DNA of 64,000 nt, from contig OZ020304.1 of assembly GCA_963971305.1 (NCBI GenBank), forward strand, positions 33,590,502-33,654,501, read 5' to 3'. Of this stretch, positions 1 through 12,175 are shown in pieces (within the stretch, counting starts at the first letter, position 1; each line of letters begins with the position of its first letter). The stretch comes from Arcuatula senhousia (taxonomy: Eukaryota; Mollusca; Bivalvia; Mytilida; Mytilidae). Position numbers and translations under genes: made by a program. A model generated the notes under the pieces. The model was not told the origin of the DNA and did not search any database. It saw only the letters and a list, made by a program, of their open reading frames with translations.

Positions 1-1058
1 ATTGATTTAAACGGGAAAATTATGCGTAAAATGTACACTTAAGTTCTACTTGCAATATCCCAAACATCAGCAAAGTTACGATTTTGCAAAAAAATACACA
101 ATTAAGCTTTATTCATTTGTCTTATTATTGATTTTTATTTCATGGAAATCGAATAAAGGATGGCTTAGTTATAGTGTTTCAAAAACGTGTGGGTTTGCAT
201 TAAACATATAGGGAATTTTCTACCTATGCGTAACTTTTTTTGAAGTATATATCGATTCATTGCATTTTGTTGAATTTTCGGTGTCACTATGTACACAAAT
301 GCAAGTTGACACGTAATTAAAAGTACACATTTAGATCGAAGGATTAACAGTTTTAATGAATAGTTAAGTGTATTCGAAGAAAAAAAATATTTTTTAACAT
401 GTATGTATATTAACTCATTTACAAATAAAGATAAATGTTAATTCCGTAAATTACCAGACATTTTCTAGCAAAAAAAAACCAAGAGTTTTCTACGCCAAAT
501 CTGACGACTGAATACTGCCATCTCTGCCTCAAAACGGTTGTCAAAAAACTACAAGTAATTACAAAAATAAGCAACGCGAATATAACCACAAAATTAGATG
601 CATTTTTTATTAGGAGGCACATCTAGAAATATGGCCCATCAAGACATATGATATCAAGCGTATCCGTCAATCGGCTACTGAGAAACGGTGCACACTAGTG
701 TTCGAAAAATCGCGCCCGGAAAGAAGAAAAAATAAGAAGAAGAAGAACTGAGCAAAAACAACATATCTCAAAACTTTGTTTGGGAGACATAATAAACACG
801 CAATGTGCATACTTAAAAACTGTCTAAATTTAAATTTCAGGTCAGCCTAAATTGTTTTATATGGAAGGCAAAAATAAAAAAAACGTCAAAAAATATAATG
901 ATTACTTTATACAATCATGTGATATATAAAGCTTGAAAATCTGTTGTGTGAAAGCTTAACAAATGAAGCTTTGGAAAATTTATTGTGCATAAAATAAAAT
1001 AGAAATTAAACAAGGAAATGTGTCAAGATGACACTGATGCCCCGCTGGCAAATAAAAT
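1..1058. other. AT-rich sequence without recognisable gene
   Basis: Only short chance ORFs are present. No splice-bounded exon, transposon end or tandem repeat was recognised by eye. Confidence 0.5.
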
Positions 1059-1375
1059 AAAACTGTTATATTTACAAAATTTGCTAGGTCCAAGGGCCGT
1101 AATTGAGGTCAAAATCAGTGGACCAGAACGAAATTCAAACTTGACCTGTAAATCATCATGGTAGACTCACATACTGAAAACCTTAAGAATATATGCAAGG
1201 ATGTCGAAAAAATGTGGGGAAAACTGTTATTTTTACAAAATTTGCTAAGTCTAAGGGCCGTCATTTAGGTCAAAATCACATGGACCAGAACGAAACTCAA
1301 ACTTGTAACTCATCATGGTAGACTCACATACCAGAAATCTTTTGAATATATGCAAGGATGTCGAAAAAAGTGCGG
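1059..1375. repeat. two tandem copies of a ~158-bp repeat
   Basis: Two diverged direct copies (about 1059-1217 and 1218-1375) share the same order of words: an ACAAAATTTGCTA start, then AAGGGCCGT, GACCAGAACGAAA and CATCATGGTAGACTCACATA, ending in ATGCAAGGATGTCGAAAAA. A looser relative lies at about 55080-55180, and another inside the large inverted repeat (about 55740-55870 and its mirror). It is non-coding and its class is unknown. Confidence 0.7.
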
Positions 1376-1817
1376 AAAACTAAAGTGTGACGGACGGGAG
1401 GACGAACAGACCGAAAAACTATATTCCCCCCAACTTTGTTGCCGGGGCATAAAAATGCTTAACCAGTATGTCAAAAAAAAAAAATCGACTTGAAGCAATG
1501 TAAAACGTCATTGTAAACTTGAGTTGCTATATGTGAGTATTTGGTTTATAAATGTACAGACTTTCCTGTAATTTTAGATTAAAGGACAACAATGAAAGCG
1601 TTTATTTTTTAGTTTGATTTCAATTTCTGTAATCAGTATTTGTGGCATGCATGCAAATAATTTATACTGAATGTCATCTTTTCTGCCTAAATCATTTATT
1701 TATCCAATCAACATACGACAAATTTGGTAAATAAGTACATTCAAAATCATTATACACAATTTTGGAGGTTATGTTTCTATATCATACAGAAACCAGTCTC
1801 ATTCTCCTGTTGTCAAA

Positions 1818-1972
1818 GGCGGATCTAGGACCGACGTACCGGGCACCCCTCCCCCTTTTGGCAAAAATTATTTTTAAGGAACTGTATGAAACAAGAGGTC
1901 CCAGAAGGTTTTTTTATAATTGCCCCTCCCCCCCCCCCCCCCCCGTTTGAAAATTTCTGGATCCGCCACAGG
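1818..1972. mobile_element. short MITE with GGCGGATC ends
   Basis: Inverted ends GGCGGATCTAG... and ...CTGGATCCGCC bound about 155 bp containing a C homopolymer run (about 1927-1944). A decayed relative lies at 49356-49484, with the same internal AACAAGAGGTCC word and the same GAAAATTTCTGGATCC end. There is no coding capacity. Confidence 0.55.
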
Positions 1973-2107
1973 TTGTTATTGAAAGGTGCGTGGTTATGAA
2001 AGTCTAAGAGGAGTTATCTGCCCGATTTAGCCTTATTTGCTATATATCATTTCAAAATATGGTCAAATATGTCATAAGTAAGTGCAGTTTTATATCTATC
2101 ATTTTTT

Positions 2108-4134
2108 GCTCACCTGGACCGAAGGTCCAAGTGAGCTATTACCATCACTTGGCGTCCGTCGTCGTCTGTCGTCGTCGTCGTCGTCTGTTAACAATTTTTC
2201 AAAAATCTTCTCCTCTAAAACTACCATACAGAATTTAATGAAACTTGGTATGAATGATCCTTAGGGTGTCCTGCACCAAACTTGTGTTTTGATTTTTGAT
2301 CCGATAAAAAAATGGCCGCCGTTACTAAAAATAGACTAGGTTGGTCAAACTACTGTTTTTGGCTTATAAATCAAAAAGTATAAGAGATAGAGGAAATCTG
2401 AGGCACGCTACTGATTCAGCATCAAAAGCTCTACAAAAGTCTCCATTTGGTCAAAGTTGTCAGATGACCCCTTATAGGGGTTACGGCCCCTTAAAGGTGA
2501 AAAATAGCCATTTTTTATGTTTTTGGCCAACAGAATGAAAACTATTGCAGATAGAGATTAGCTGTTGCTTGCTTAAATGTTTAACTCATTTAGCTCTACG
2601 AAAGTCTCCATAGGGTCTAAGTTATCAGACCACCCCTTATAGGGGTTACGGCCCCTGAAAAATAGCGTTTTTTTCATGTTTTTGTCCTACAGAATGATAA
2701 CTATTGCACATATAGATTAGCTGTTGCTTGCTTAAATGTTCAGCTTATTTAGCTCTACAAAATTCTCCATTGGGTCGAAGTTGTCAGTTGACCCCTTATA
2801 GGGGTTACGGCCCTTGAAAAATAGCGATTTTTCATGTTTTTGTCCTACAGAATGAAAACTATTGCAGATAGAGAGTAGCTGTTGCTTGCTTAAATGTTCA
2901 GCTCATTTAGCTCTACAAAATTCTCCATAGGGTCGAAGTTGTCAGATGGCCCCTTATAGGGGTTACGGCCCCTGAAAAATAGCGATTTTTCATGTTTTTG
3001 GCCTACAGAATGAAAACTATTGCAGATAGAGATTAGCTGTTGCTTGCTTAAATGTTCAGCTCATTTAGCTTTACAAAATTCTCCATAGGGTCGAAGTTGT
3101 CAGATGACCCCTTATAGGGGTTACAGTCCCTTAAAGCGTTAAATAGTGTTTTGGTCTTGAGCAGATAGTGAAAAGTTGTTGCTTGCTTAAAGGAGTATGT
3201 TCACAAAGGCCCATAATCGGCCCTGTAATTGGGCTGATTTTTCATGTTTAAGAAATCTAAATGAATGCTTTGGAAATAACCCACAGAAAACCTATATTTA
3301 ACAAATATAATAATGTTCTAATGATAACATTGTGCTGTTTCCTTCGGTGACACCTTAAATAGTGGAAAAAAATAGGAAAATCTTCATTTTTGTCTATTTT
3401 TCACCCTTTTTCACCACTATTGTGCCAAAATCAAAAGTGGCCGCATGCTCTGACCATCATAGATTTTTGTTTATTTATTAATTACTTAAAAGCGAATATT
3501 TTAACCAAAAAATAATTTTGGTCAGAATATGCGGCCAACATTATATTCATCATTTTTTACAGAAAAAGAGGCTAAATATGTCAAAAATAGCGATTTTTAC
3601 AGAAATTCATTAACTTTTAAGGTCCCTGTTGTTCACAAGAGCAAACTATTCATGCACAATTTATGACATTTTATAAAGTATAGAGTCTTATGACCATTCT
3701 AGCAGCATTATTTAGTAGCAGTCTCGAACTTGAAATTTATATAGGGCCGTTTTTGGCCCTTTCCGAACATACTCCTTTTCAGCTCATTTTGCTCTTCTAA
3801 AGCATTCATAGGGTTGATGTTGTCAGATGACCCCTTATAGCGATTACAGCCCCTAAATTAACATGTTTAAATATTGAAGATAAAGAAAAGTGGTTGCCTT
3901 CTTAAATGTTCAGTTCATCGATTAAGCTCTTAACAAAAGTCTCTAAAGAGTCAAAGTGTCCAGACGACCCTTAAAATATTATTTTGCAAGTTTTTGGCCT
4001 ACACAATGAAAACTATTGCTGTAAGAGAAAAGCTATTGCTTGCTTAAATGTTGAGCTTATTTAGCTCTACAAAGTTCTTCATAGGGTTGACATCAAGACC
4101 AGGTGAGCGATTCAGGCTCCTGGGAGCCTCTTGT
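2108..4134 (-). mobile_element. element D copy 1: hairpin-ended element with ~158-bp internal tandem repeats
   Basis: One end carries a stem-loop (CTCACCTGGACC / GGTCCAAGTGAG) followed by a CGTCGTCGT-rich stretch. The other carries CCAGGTGAGC plus the near-perfect hairpin GGCTCC-TGG-GAGCC. Between them are at least five direct repeats of about 157-165 bp (phase marker CCCCTTATAGGGGTTACGG at about 2467, 2632, 2793, 2950, 3108 and, decayed, after 3820). It is broken by a nested MITE (3189-3778). A second copy in the opposite orientation lies at 34412-35894. In the orientation where GGCTCC is first, the far end is followed by an A-run. Non-autonomous Helitron/Helentron-like elements with internal repeats of about 160 bp are known from bivalves. 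That class is a suggestion here, since no canonical CTRR end was seen. Confidence 0.7.
3189..3778. mobile_element. MITE family 583, copy 1 (nested in element D)
   Basis: The terminal inverted repeats begin AAAGGAGTATGTTC and read AAAGGAGTATGTTCGGAAAGG from the other side. The 590-bp insert splits an otherwise regular unit of the element D repeat array (GCTTGCTTA | insert | TTCAGCTCAT). It has no ORF of note. Size and ends match copies at 31182-31764 and 55979-56562. Confidence 0.75.
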
Positions 4135-4149
4135 TTATACGAAATAATA

Positions 4150-4432
4150 AAAGGTGTTGTAAAGTGGCTAGTAGAAATGTAAACAAAACTATAGTTTAGA
4201 AGGTAAAACCACATTTAAAAGGTAAAATCCAAATAAGAAAATCACAATAAAAGGTAAAAATTAATTAAACAATAAAAGATGCTCAAATTTTCAGACTTCA
4301 AGTCCTTCCTTGGGAGCTATAAGAAAAAGATGCAGACGCATCAACTGACGAGCGTTACCTTTTATTGTGATTTTCTTATTTGGATTTTAAGGTTTTACCT
4401 TTTAAACTATTGTTTTGTTTACATTTTTGTAC
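4150..4432. mobile_element. foldback MITE E, copy 1
   Basis: Long internal inverted repeats are present: AAGGTAAAATCCAAATAAG with AAAATCACAATAAAAGGTAA on one side, and their reverse complement at about 4357-4412. The outer ends are AAAGGTGTTGTAAAGTGGCTAG and GTTTACATTTTTGTACGACC. Copy 2 is at 18788-19066. The 91-aa ORF across it is a by-product of the inverted repeat. Confidence 0.65.
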
Positions 4433-4839
4433 GACCACCAACTAGTTTTAATTTTCAAAACGAAGTATTCAACTATAGAAGCTATTATATATACGATTTG
4501 TTCGGTTTATTCATAAAGTTCAGAGCGCAATACACACTGATGCATAATGCTTGACGAGTTCATTTTTATCGAAGGGTGTTTGAAATAATACCATTTGATT
4601 ACGATACCTGTCATTCTTGTGAATCCAAGACTTTATAATCTTTATTTAAAACACATAATGTTATAATTCATTGTTAAAATATACATAAAATATTCTTCTG
4701 TACCCGATAGAAATGAGAGGGTACGATTTTGTTTGTCAACTTTGAACCTCCTTTCCTCGCCAACAAAAAATATTTCAACAACATTTTTAACAATATGTTA
4801 AAAGAAGACCATTATATTTTAATACTTATATATTTCGCT

Positions 4840-5293
4840 TGCCTTTAACGCTCTATTATTCGCTAGTTTCAATAAGATTTTAATACAAAGGATCATTAAA
4901 TTCGAAATAATGTCCAGAAATGGGTCTTTCTTGGATATTCTAGGGATTTATTTGAATCTTATGTATTGTAGTTTTAGTATTGGGCCAATGCAAGATGGCG
5001 AGCAGTGACCTCTGGTCATGTTGAAGATTGCTGACTGTTTTCCATTGTGATTTTTTAAATTGCCGTTTCTTTAATGTTGGTTGTGTCGCGTACACTTATT
5101 CCACTTCTTTTTATCGTCTATAGTTTGTTTTATTTTTGTACAACTTGTTCTTTTGCAGTTTTTTGTTTCAATTCATTCTTTTTTAAATAACTGTTCATGG
5201 TCCGCAGTCTCATACACCTGACTGATTGTAGGCAAGTTGTACAGTGTACATATACTTCCTATGTATAAATAAATCGTCGAATTATTTAATTTG
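4840..5293 (+). other. 5' flank of LITAF gene 1, partly duplicated at ~13300-13640
   Basis: Two stretches reappear, diverged, in the same order near 13.3-13.6 kb: TTTTAATACAAAGGATCATT (matched by TTTTTAACACAAAGGATCATT near 13318) and TTTTTTGTTTCAATTC...GCAGTCTCATACAC (matched near 13568-13625). This supports a local duplication of the locus. A block inside it (about 4990-5130) recurs inverted at about 40290-40410. Confidence 0.5.
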
Positions 5294-5324
5294 ATGCAAT
5301 CCAAATTTGAACAAAATGCAACAG
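5294..5324 (+). CDS. candidate first coding exon of LITAF gene 1
   Basis: An ATG at 5294 opens ten codons (MQSKFEQNAT) plus one base, ending at a GTAAAT donor (5325). The phase fits exon 5472-5742, forming an Asp codon (G|AT) across the join, and an in-frame TAA lies just upstream at 5270. Against it: the diverged copy of this region near 13.65 kb lacks the ATG, and gene 2 uses an unrelated first exon (MSSNPPGHL) of matching phase. The real first exon may therefore lie upstream, possibly outside the window. Confidence 0.3.
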
Positions 5325-5471
5325 GTAAATGTGACTAACCATTCGATCATAAATATGCAAATTGCATGTTTCTATATTTTGAAATAAATTTACACATGAC
5401 CGGATAATAAACTATTACTATATATTTTACAAATTCAACGGTATGCAATATCCTATTTTTTTCATTTTCAG

Positions 5472-6571
5472 ATCAAAATCAATATGGATCAGCCTTTTCA
5501 ACTCAACCACCACCGGTGTCTTATGGTCAGCCAGTTCAAACACAACCTACAAGTACTATTCAAATTGACCCACGCGTGGCGGTTATGATGTCACAAATGA
5601 TGACGCTTGCAGATCCAAATAATCCAGCTTACAATGAAAAACCAGTAAGAATGAAATGTCCTTCATGTAATATGGAGGTAACTACGGAAACAGAATACGT
5701 CGCCGGAATCCTTACTTATTATATAGCTTGTGTGATTGGCATGTGAGTGCTATTTATATTATATTATTCGCGCACCGGTTGCTCACAGTTCTTTCACTGT
5801 TACACCAAGAGGCATACACTTCATAATTTATGTTTGAATAAACGAATCTGTTGCTGTAAACGTATTTTATGTACGCTTTATTCATTGTCATGGTCATGTC
5901 TAAATGTAGTGTCAGAAAAGGGGTTTTAATGGTTCAAAGATATGCAATAAACACAAATATTTTCAATGAAAAACATCGATCATTTAAGAGTTAAAACTAC
6001 ATGGTCAAGAAAAGAACACCTTTAGGTCATAAAGAAGATTGCTACATCCGCGTAAAGACTGATGTCTTTTGTTTTTAAATGTAATGAGGGAATGTGAATT
6101 TACGTTAAATGTGTCCTTTTCTTCTGATCATCTTGTTATCCCTATTACATGTATTATGTCTTCACAACCATGTTGTGGTGTGTGTAACTACCGCATGGTC
6201 CCTAAGATCGAAATGGAAGAGGGAGGTTTGGTGCGACATAAAACCGGGTTTAACCACTATACATGTATCATTTGAAATGCCTGTACCAAGTCATGACCAT
6301 TACGATCTATAACTATTCCGGTATGTCGTCCATGCTTTGCCTTTTCTCTTGGCCATTTAAATTGATCCTGCAAGTTCGGTAATTTTGTTATTACCTTTAT
6401 TTACTTTATTCTAGGATGCTCCTGCCGCTGTGTTGGATACCATTTTTAATTAATGGGACAAAAGATGTTATCCACACATGTCCAAGCTGTAAAAAGGAGT
6501 GTGGGATATTTAAGAGGGCTGGCCAGCCACGAGCTGGACGTGGACATCGGCGGATTGGTGCAAGAAGATAG
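5472..6571 (+). CDS. LITAF-domain protein, gene 1 (exons 5472-5742 and 6415-6571)
   Basis: Exon 5472-5742 follows a pyrimidine-rich TTTTTCATTTTCAG acceptor and ends at a GTGAGT donor (5743). Exon 6415-6571 follows TTATTCTAG and ends at TAG. The join falls inside an ATG codon and keeps the frame. The product has a Gln/Pro/Thr-rich N-terminus (QNQYGSAFSTQPP...) and then a full LITAF domain: a first zinc knuckle CPSC, a hydrophobic stretch with the conserved CWIPF signature at its end, and a second knuckle HTCPSC, followed by a basic Arg/Gly tail. LITAF-domain proteins bind zinc through the two knuckles and sit as monotopic proteins on late endosomal or lysosomal membranes. The strict PPxY motif of vertebrate LITAF is not visible (PPPVSY instead). 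The 672-bp intron contains a dispersed repeat (about 6255-6405). With the candidate first exon the protein is 152 aa. Confidence 0.85.
6255..6410. repeat. dispersed repeat, inverted copy at ~13705-13860
   Basis: Reversed, this segment reads AATAAAGGTAATAACAAAAT...GGCAAAG...TCATGACTTGGTACAGGCATTTCAAAT. It matches 13705-13860 on the plus strand (AATAAAGGTAACAACAAAAT...GACTTGGAACAGGCACTTCAAAT). It lies wholly in the intron of LITAF gene 1. Confidence 0.6.
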
Positions 6572-8734
6572 TAACAGATTGGCGTATATTTGCATGCGTG
6601 TTGTTCGATAATTATTCTGTTTGTTTTTATCTTACTGGCACAATCGTGCTTTAATATATAACAAAAAAGATATCTTAAAAGAAAATGTGTTATGTGAATG
6701 TTTCATTTCGGTTTCCCTAAATTCATTTAGTGCTTTAGAAAATTAAGGTCTTATGAAAGCCAACATAGTGTATCATACTTGTTTTTTCTTTTGTTTGTTT
6801 AATTTTTCATCACAACTCAGTCTAACGTAATTCTCTTTGTATCAATATTTCCCTTTTATCTTTTAACAGTTTATGCTTTCTCTTAACTAAATGTCGACTC
6901 TGGATCTAATATAAGAAAAAATGGTCGTAAAAACAATCTTTCATTCAAAGTTAAAGAAATGAGTCGGTACATGTAATCTCCAACTATTTAATAAATAATC
7001 TGTACAATACTTCATATATTTTTTACATTCGGTGATTTTATGGATGAGTGGTATTTCAATCGGGCAGGTCCGGGGTATACAGGGAAAACTTTTAATTTTC
7101 TAAAGAAGGCAGAGTTAATTTGGTGAAGAAAGATAAAAAGAAAAAAAATGTTTGACGTATTTTCATTTTACCCCTTTGAGGATTTACTAATCAATTAATA
7201 AGTTGTCGTATTAACATTTTTATTGCTTGTTCAAGACAGCAAAGTAAATTCAATATATTTTGAACAACAATGTAAACAGTGAGCCCTTGATAGTTTTTCG
7301 TCATTTCTTTTATGGTAAAAATTTTAATACAACAGATAATAATGTATGCGTGTACTGAAAACAGCCCTGTAATAACCACTTGTATCAAACTGATGATTAT
7401 AACGTTTGTTACTGTCATCCCAGTATCCAGTATGGCGGTTGGGAAAATCTACGATTTTGATTTTTGTTAGTATTATTGCTTCTTTTGTGTTTTAACCATT
7501 GTTTTATTGGTTAAAGTGAACATCATTTTAAAAAAAAATTTGGTATTTTGGATTTTGTGTTGCTCAGAGCTTGAATGAGAAATATTTGACTTTGAAAAAA
7601 GGCAATGATGATATTGACGATGCTTATTGATGATAGTAAGTGAAGTAACGAGAAAAGGTTAAATATTTGTTTTTAAACTAAACTGACTATGTAACTGAAT
7701 ATCTTTATATGGGAGACGCACTGTGCTTGCAGACAAACACTACAATGTTTCGATGTCTCATAGTGGTATCTATGATGGAGAGATAATTTACTTTAAAACA
7801 TTGCAATGATAATAGTAACGACAAGTAATGATGATAGTAACGACAAAAAGATTATAGAAACGAGAAAGGATGAAAGTATTTCTATTTCAAATTGGACCCT
7901 TCTTTTTTCTTTCTTTATTGTTTAGATACTTTTATAACTACGGATTCCTCGTGTAAAAAAATATTAGATTTCCGTTGTTAATGGGCAGGTTTCATATTAA
8001 AATTTCACCGTTGTTCATGTTTTACACTATTTTTAGTTGTTTTAATACGAAGCGGACTCTGTGTTGATGTACTGGTAGAACTAGATCCCACATATAAGCC
8101 TATGGGCAGATTATCATCCATTCTGTAGTTTCCTGATATAGAGAAACATCCCATGTCGTGGTGAAGCAGATCATTGACTGACAAACGCCACTTATATGAT
8201 TTAGGGATTGCCTAGCTGTGAGCACAGCATGATTATTCAATGAACTTCAGTTAAAAGGCAAAAAAACGAAGAAATGTTAAATTAAATATTATTGGATAAT
8301 GTTTCAAATACTTGAAATTTATTTTTCTGGCAAATGACACCGTAATTCTGTGGTTGAAATTTGAAAATGGCGCTTATCAGCGCGTGATGTTTCGCTCCTA
8401 ATTTTGTTGAAATGAAATGTAGACCCCAATGTACATATAAAGAGAGATGATTAGCACAAAAATTAAGTTGTTAGAAAATATTTGCTGCACTTATAAAAAA
8501 AACCTTTTCTATGTTTAAAAACAAACGATATGTTTTTAGATCGATATTATTTTAAAAATCACATCGTACCTGTATATCCGGTCGAAAATATCAATATCAG
8601 CATTAGGCTATTTTTTGCGGGAAATTGCCGTAGAGCTCTCCGCTCCCGCGGGTACTTCGTGCCCTCTACTAGTTGTGCTGCTATCTACAGTTTGATACCA
8701 GTGAATTAAGAATACATTACAACAATTGTTTACC
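6572..8734. other. intergenic, no gene recognised
   Basis: 3' flank of LITAF gene 1. It is AT-rich with scattered GATGATAGTAACGAC-like words near 7600-7860. The 75-aa minus ORF at 7191-7418 resembles nothing I recognise and lacks splice or start context. Confidence 0.5.
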
Positions 8735-9160
8735 CGTGTGTGTTCCGGGTGGCGAATCGGCCCACAGCAGCGCTAAGCTTGTCGGCAAAAGTCTATTAAA
8801 GAGCACATAGAAACTTGACATCAGGTCAGGCCGCTTAGCCCATAAAGTGACTGTGATGTGTGCCTTAGGTGGTTGAATGGGACAGCCCTGTCATTATGAA
8901 TGCCAGGCCATTATGGGGGAAAACCTGACAGCAAACCATAGTAAACCAACGTGTGTGTGCAGTGGGCCACGCTTCATGCACTTAAAAGTTCCCTTTGTGG
9001 ACAGCAAAGTAGTGCACCACAAATTTCCGCCCCTACCCAACTCTCCCAATATATCATTTCTCATTATCATTTCATGTTTATTCTATCATCCTTTATTTGT
9101 TCATTGCCTTAAAATAACCTAAATAGCGTTGCAAGGGTGTAAACCACTCAATCACTCGTT
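8735..9160 (+). mobile_element. SINE-like repeat C, nearly complete copy
   Basis: Order of conserved words: GGCGAATCGGCCCACAGCAG, TTAGCCCATAAAGTGAC, TTAGGTGGTTGAAT, GGGCCACGCTTCATGCACTT, and a tail of GTTGCAAGGGTGTAAACCACTCAATCACTC. The same order is seen at 30825-31880, 31892-32526 (interrupted) and, reversed, 43906-44352. There is no reading frame, and length is about 430-450 bp. Repeat B starts directly at its end. Confidence 0.7.
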
Positions 9161-9164
9161 CACC

Positions 9165-9545
9165 TGGAAGAAACACAGAGGCACCAATGAGGCATTCTAG
9201 CGTCAAAAGTGCGAAAAGGCAACGACAAAACAAGTAAACGAGAACATCACGAAGAAACACAAAACATAACAAACACAAAATCAACCGAACATATATAAAA
9301 ATTCAAACTCAAGTCATTACATGTATACGAGAGTTAACTCAGGTGCTTTGAAAGAGAAAGCAGTTTCTGCTTGCTATAACACACTCGCTGCCTGCCAATT
9401 TCGAATTCAGTGTATCGAATTCGGTAAAGGAAGACAAAACAAAACCCTATGACAAACCAACATCTGCACTCATCCGAATGAAAGAAATCCCATATTTGTC
9501 TATGAAGGCATGTTGTCTGCCGTAAAACATACTTCACCAAAACAT
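9165..9545 (+). mobile_element. repeat B, copy 1
   Basis: Shares with other B copies the series AGAGGCACCAATG, TCAAAAGTGCGAAAAGGCAACGACAAAAC, CTCAGGTGCTTTG, AAGCAGTTTCTGCTTGCTAT, GGTAAAGGAAGACAAAAC and TATGACAAACCAACATCTGCAC. Other copies: 13393-13562, 13886-14320, 18218-18447, 32246-32431 (minus), 40525-40775 (minus) and, diverged, 44368-44740. It is non-coding; ORFs across it are by-products. Confidence 0.7.
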
Positions 9546-10374
9546 TTACTGTTTGAAGTGTCGATAAGTTTGTTTTTAGTACATCTATCGATGGATGATT
9601 CTCAGCTAACCAGTAACAGCGAGTTCCCTATGGAGAGTTCATCTACGGTTCGTTTGTTCTTGTCTTTTGTTAAAGGTCTTTCCTAGCAAGGCATCTTTGT
9701 TTTTACCTTTACTTTAGATTTTAGTTGATCTTGTCGTTTTAATGTTTTCTGTGTCCGGTTTAAAAAGGGGGTATCTAATTGACTTTTTCAAGACTTGATT
9801 GAATTGAAAGCATTTTAATTTGACATTGTGCCAATCGCAAAAAAGTGGCCATCACCTACTGACCTCGGTAAGGGCTGCTGGTTATTTTTCATTGTGGTCT
9901 TGGTCTTGTTCATGTGTGCTGTGTCGGTCCAGGTGAGCTAATAAAAAAGTCTTTATACCATATTTTTGAATGTTAACCTGTAAATCGTATATCGCTTTTT
10001 AATGTAAGAGAAATCATATTAATTAGGTCGCTGAAAGACAGCATATGTCGCTATTATTAAAGTGGATATTTTAATGTATATTGCTATGTTTATGTTTAGA
10101 TTCAAATGCTGCTGCTGAGTGGTTACTTCTTGAGATATCCATAGATAACATGCATGCCATAACCTTTAACTGTTTAAAGACCAATTTTGGTATTTGTATT
10201 TCAAACCACTGGGTCGATAACTGCTGCTAGTGGACCAGCAGTCCCCAAGGATAACCATGAGCCTTGTCATCAGACTTGTCCGATCCGATTTTACCAACAC
10301 ATTTAGTTTTTTTATCAACAAATTTTCAGATTGTTAAATTCCAAAATTGTTTTTTTTTCTTGTAGTTGTACTGC

Positions 10375-11012
10375 ACTTTCGAGTATATTGTTCAATACTT
10401 TTGGTTTATCACCTTCCAAGGTCAATATTTAAATACTGCTGAGGGGAGGTTATTCATTGAAATTTTATGCTTATACAGCATAAAAAAATTGACATAGTTT
10501 TATTACCGTTTTGGTATTTGTATTTCTATTATACTGACCTACAATGTACTTTTTAACTATTATTAGTTAATATTTGAACGACCCTCATGTTTACTCAGGA
10601 AAACTTAAAGACTTAATCAGTATAACAGTATATAATTACTTGTCATACAATGTCATAATACCCACGTGTTTCTTATATTTAAGCAGAGCAAACTCAATTC
10701 CTTTGTTTCACCATAGAAGTGCAATCGGTATTAACTATATAAAGAAATAGCCAATACTAACTAAATATGTATTTTAACAAAATTTCTTAACTTAATTCGA
10801 AAGAACACAAACAAAACCAGCTTTCGTCATCAAAATAATAATACAAAAAAATATTAAGCATTTTGTTTGACTTGACTATGCACCTAATAAATCGGTCGAT
10901 TGTTGAACCTTAGAAATAAATTATAATGTTTTTTTTTTAAATTCAGTTTCCTTTAAAGTGTGTGATTAATTGAAATTTTTGGGTTACGATTTGTTCGTCA
11001 GAATCTTTAATT
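10375..11012 (+). promoter_or_regulatory. duplicated 5' region upstream of a LITAF-type first exon
   Basis: This stretch aligns, diverged, with 25090-25747, the region just upstream of exon 1 of LITAF gene 2. Shared landmarks in order: GTTAATATTTGAACGACCCTC, a TATAAA-like box (10737 and 25445), CCTAATAAATCGGTCGAT versus CTTAATCGATCAGTCCAT, then the ATGTCTT start. Retention over about 650 bp suggests a duplicated promoter and 5' UTR. The promoter role is an inference. Confidence 0.45.
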
Positions 11013-11040
11013 ATGTCTTTTAATCCACCCGGACACTTAA
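11013..11040 (+). pseudogene. orphan or alternative LITAF-type first exon (MSFNPPGHL)
   Basis: Nine codons plus one base, ATG to a GTATAT potential donor at 11041. It is paralogous to exon 1 of LITAF gene 2 (MSSNPPGHL, 25748-25775) in length, phase and sequence. No matching second exon was found between here and 25748, so it is either the relic of a middle gene copy or an alternative first exon for gene 2, 21.6 kb upstream of its exon 2. The donor is weaker than the GTAAGA of the gene 2 exon. Confidence 0.5.
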
Positions 11041-11393
11041 GTATATTTAAACTTAGGGAACAACCATTTAACTTTTTTGAGAGAGACTATGGATATTTAT
11101 TTCGTCCTGCCTTTTTATTTTTCGAGATTTGAAGTCTGATATTTGTTGTTTTTTCTATTATAATAAAAATACTATTAATGACCAGCTATGTTGAGAGCCA
11201 AATTTGCCCCTCCCCGAATTTCGAATCATAAAATTGAGCTAGAAATAGAAAACTACACCAAAGTGGCTTAAAATTATTTGGTGAAAAGGTAAAAAATGTG
11301 CATTTAAAAAAAAAATTCCACAAATTCAACTATGGGTCACACAACTACACCCGACAAGTTCGACAAGTTATGTACATTTAAAATCATTTGAAA

Positions 11394-11440
11394 GAGCGCC
11401 TCTGATGAGTCTTATATAGACGAAACGCGCATCAGGCATT
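11394..11440 (+). ncRNA. hammerhead ribozyme motif (A1)
   Basis: Core CTGATGA (11402-11408), stem II GTCT/AGAC around TATAT, GAAA, a very short helix III and the cleavage triplet ATC (11431-11433). Stem I is AGCGCC(T) before the core against AGGCATT after the cleavage site. The base before the U of the cleavage triplet is A, which breaks the closing C-G pair of helix III, so activity is doubtful. Confidence 0.6.
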
Positions 11441-12129
11441 ATTGTCAGGAACTTTGTTGTAATTTTTTTTCCAAAACTTTCGATTTTTATCGCCGTCGGT
11501 GGATGTTTAATTTCCTGAACTTAGTCCCTCCGGCAATAACACTTTTGTGTTAAAGAACACATCAAAGCTATAAATTATCCGTTTAAATTTCACAATTATC
11601 AAAATCCTGAGGTTCTTCTTACCAAGTTTTATTATAAATTAAATCGCCAAATCTCACCGAAGCCGATATCAGCACAAACCTTTGAAATAAATTACAATAT
11701 ATGTGTTTGTAAAGAAAAACATTTAATTTTATTTTTTTATCTTTGATATTTGGTGTTTCGATCTCTATTTTTTAAAAGCCAGGTCTCGCCAGTGATCAGC
11801 GTTACTAAGAATTATAATTTTCGGATCATACACCAGTTGTTTGCACTTAAATATTTTTCTGATAATTTTTTAATTTGAAAGTTTTTATTTTTGACTTTCA
11901 ATTAGTTTTACGTTGAAAGATGGACTGAATTATCAGAGTTTTCTATTCACGCTAAAATGTACTTTTGCATTATACATATATTTTTTTGAAAGTTTTCTTT
12001 TCACTTTCATTTGTTCCTATATATATATTTAGTCATAATTTGGTTTCTAGTTCAGCATTTTTGGGGATATTATTGTTTTTCTATGCCCCTCATATTCATA
12101 TAGTGTTTTGCATTTTCAACTTTTGGAAG

Positions 12130-12175
12130 AACGGCTCTGATGAGTCTTGAATAGACGAAACGCGCGTCAGGCGTA
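12130..12175 (+). ncRNA. hammerhead ribozyme motif (A2, complete core)
   Basis: All conserved core elements are present: CTGATGA (12137-12143), stem II GTCT/AGAC (12144-12147 with 12153-12156), GAAA (12157-12160), minimal helix III CGCGCG (12161-12166), and TC (12167-12168) preceded by G, giving a GTC cleavage site after C12168. Stem I pairs AACGGCT (12130-12136) with AGGCGTA (12169-12175), with one internal mismatch. A type I layout with tiny helix III is the form known from Penelope-like elements and animal retrozymes. Confidence 0.8.
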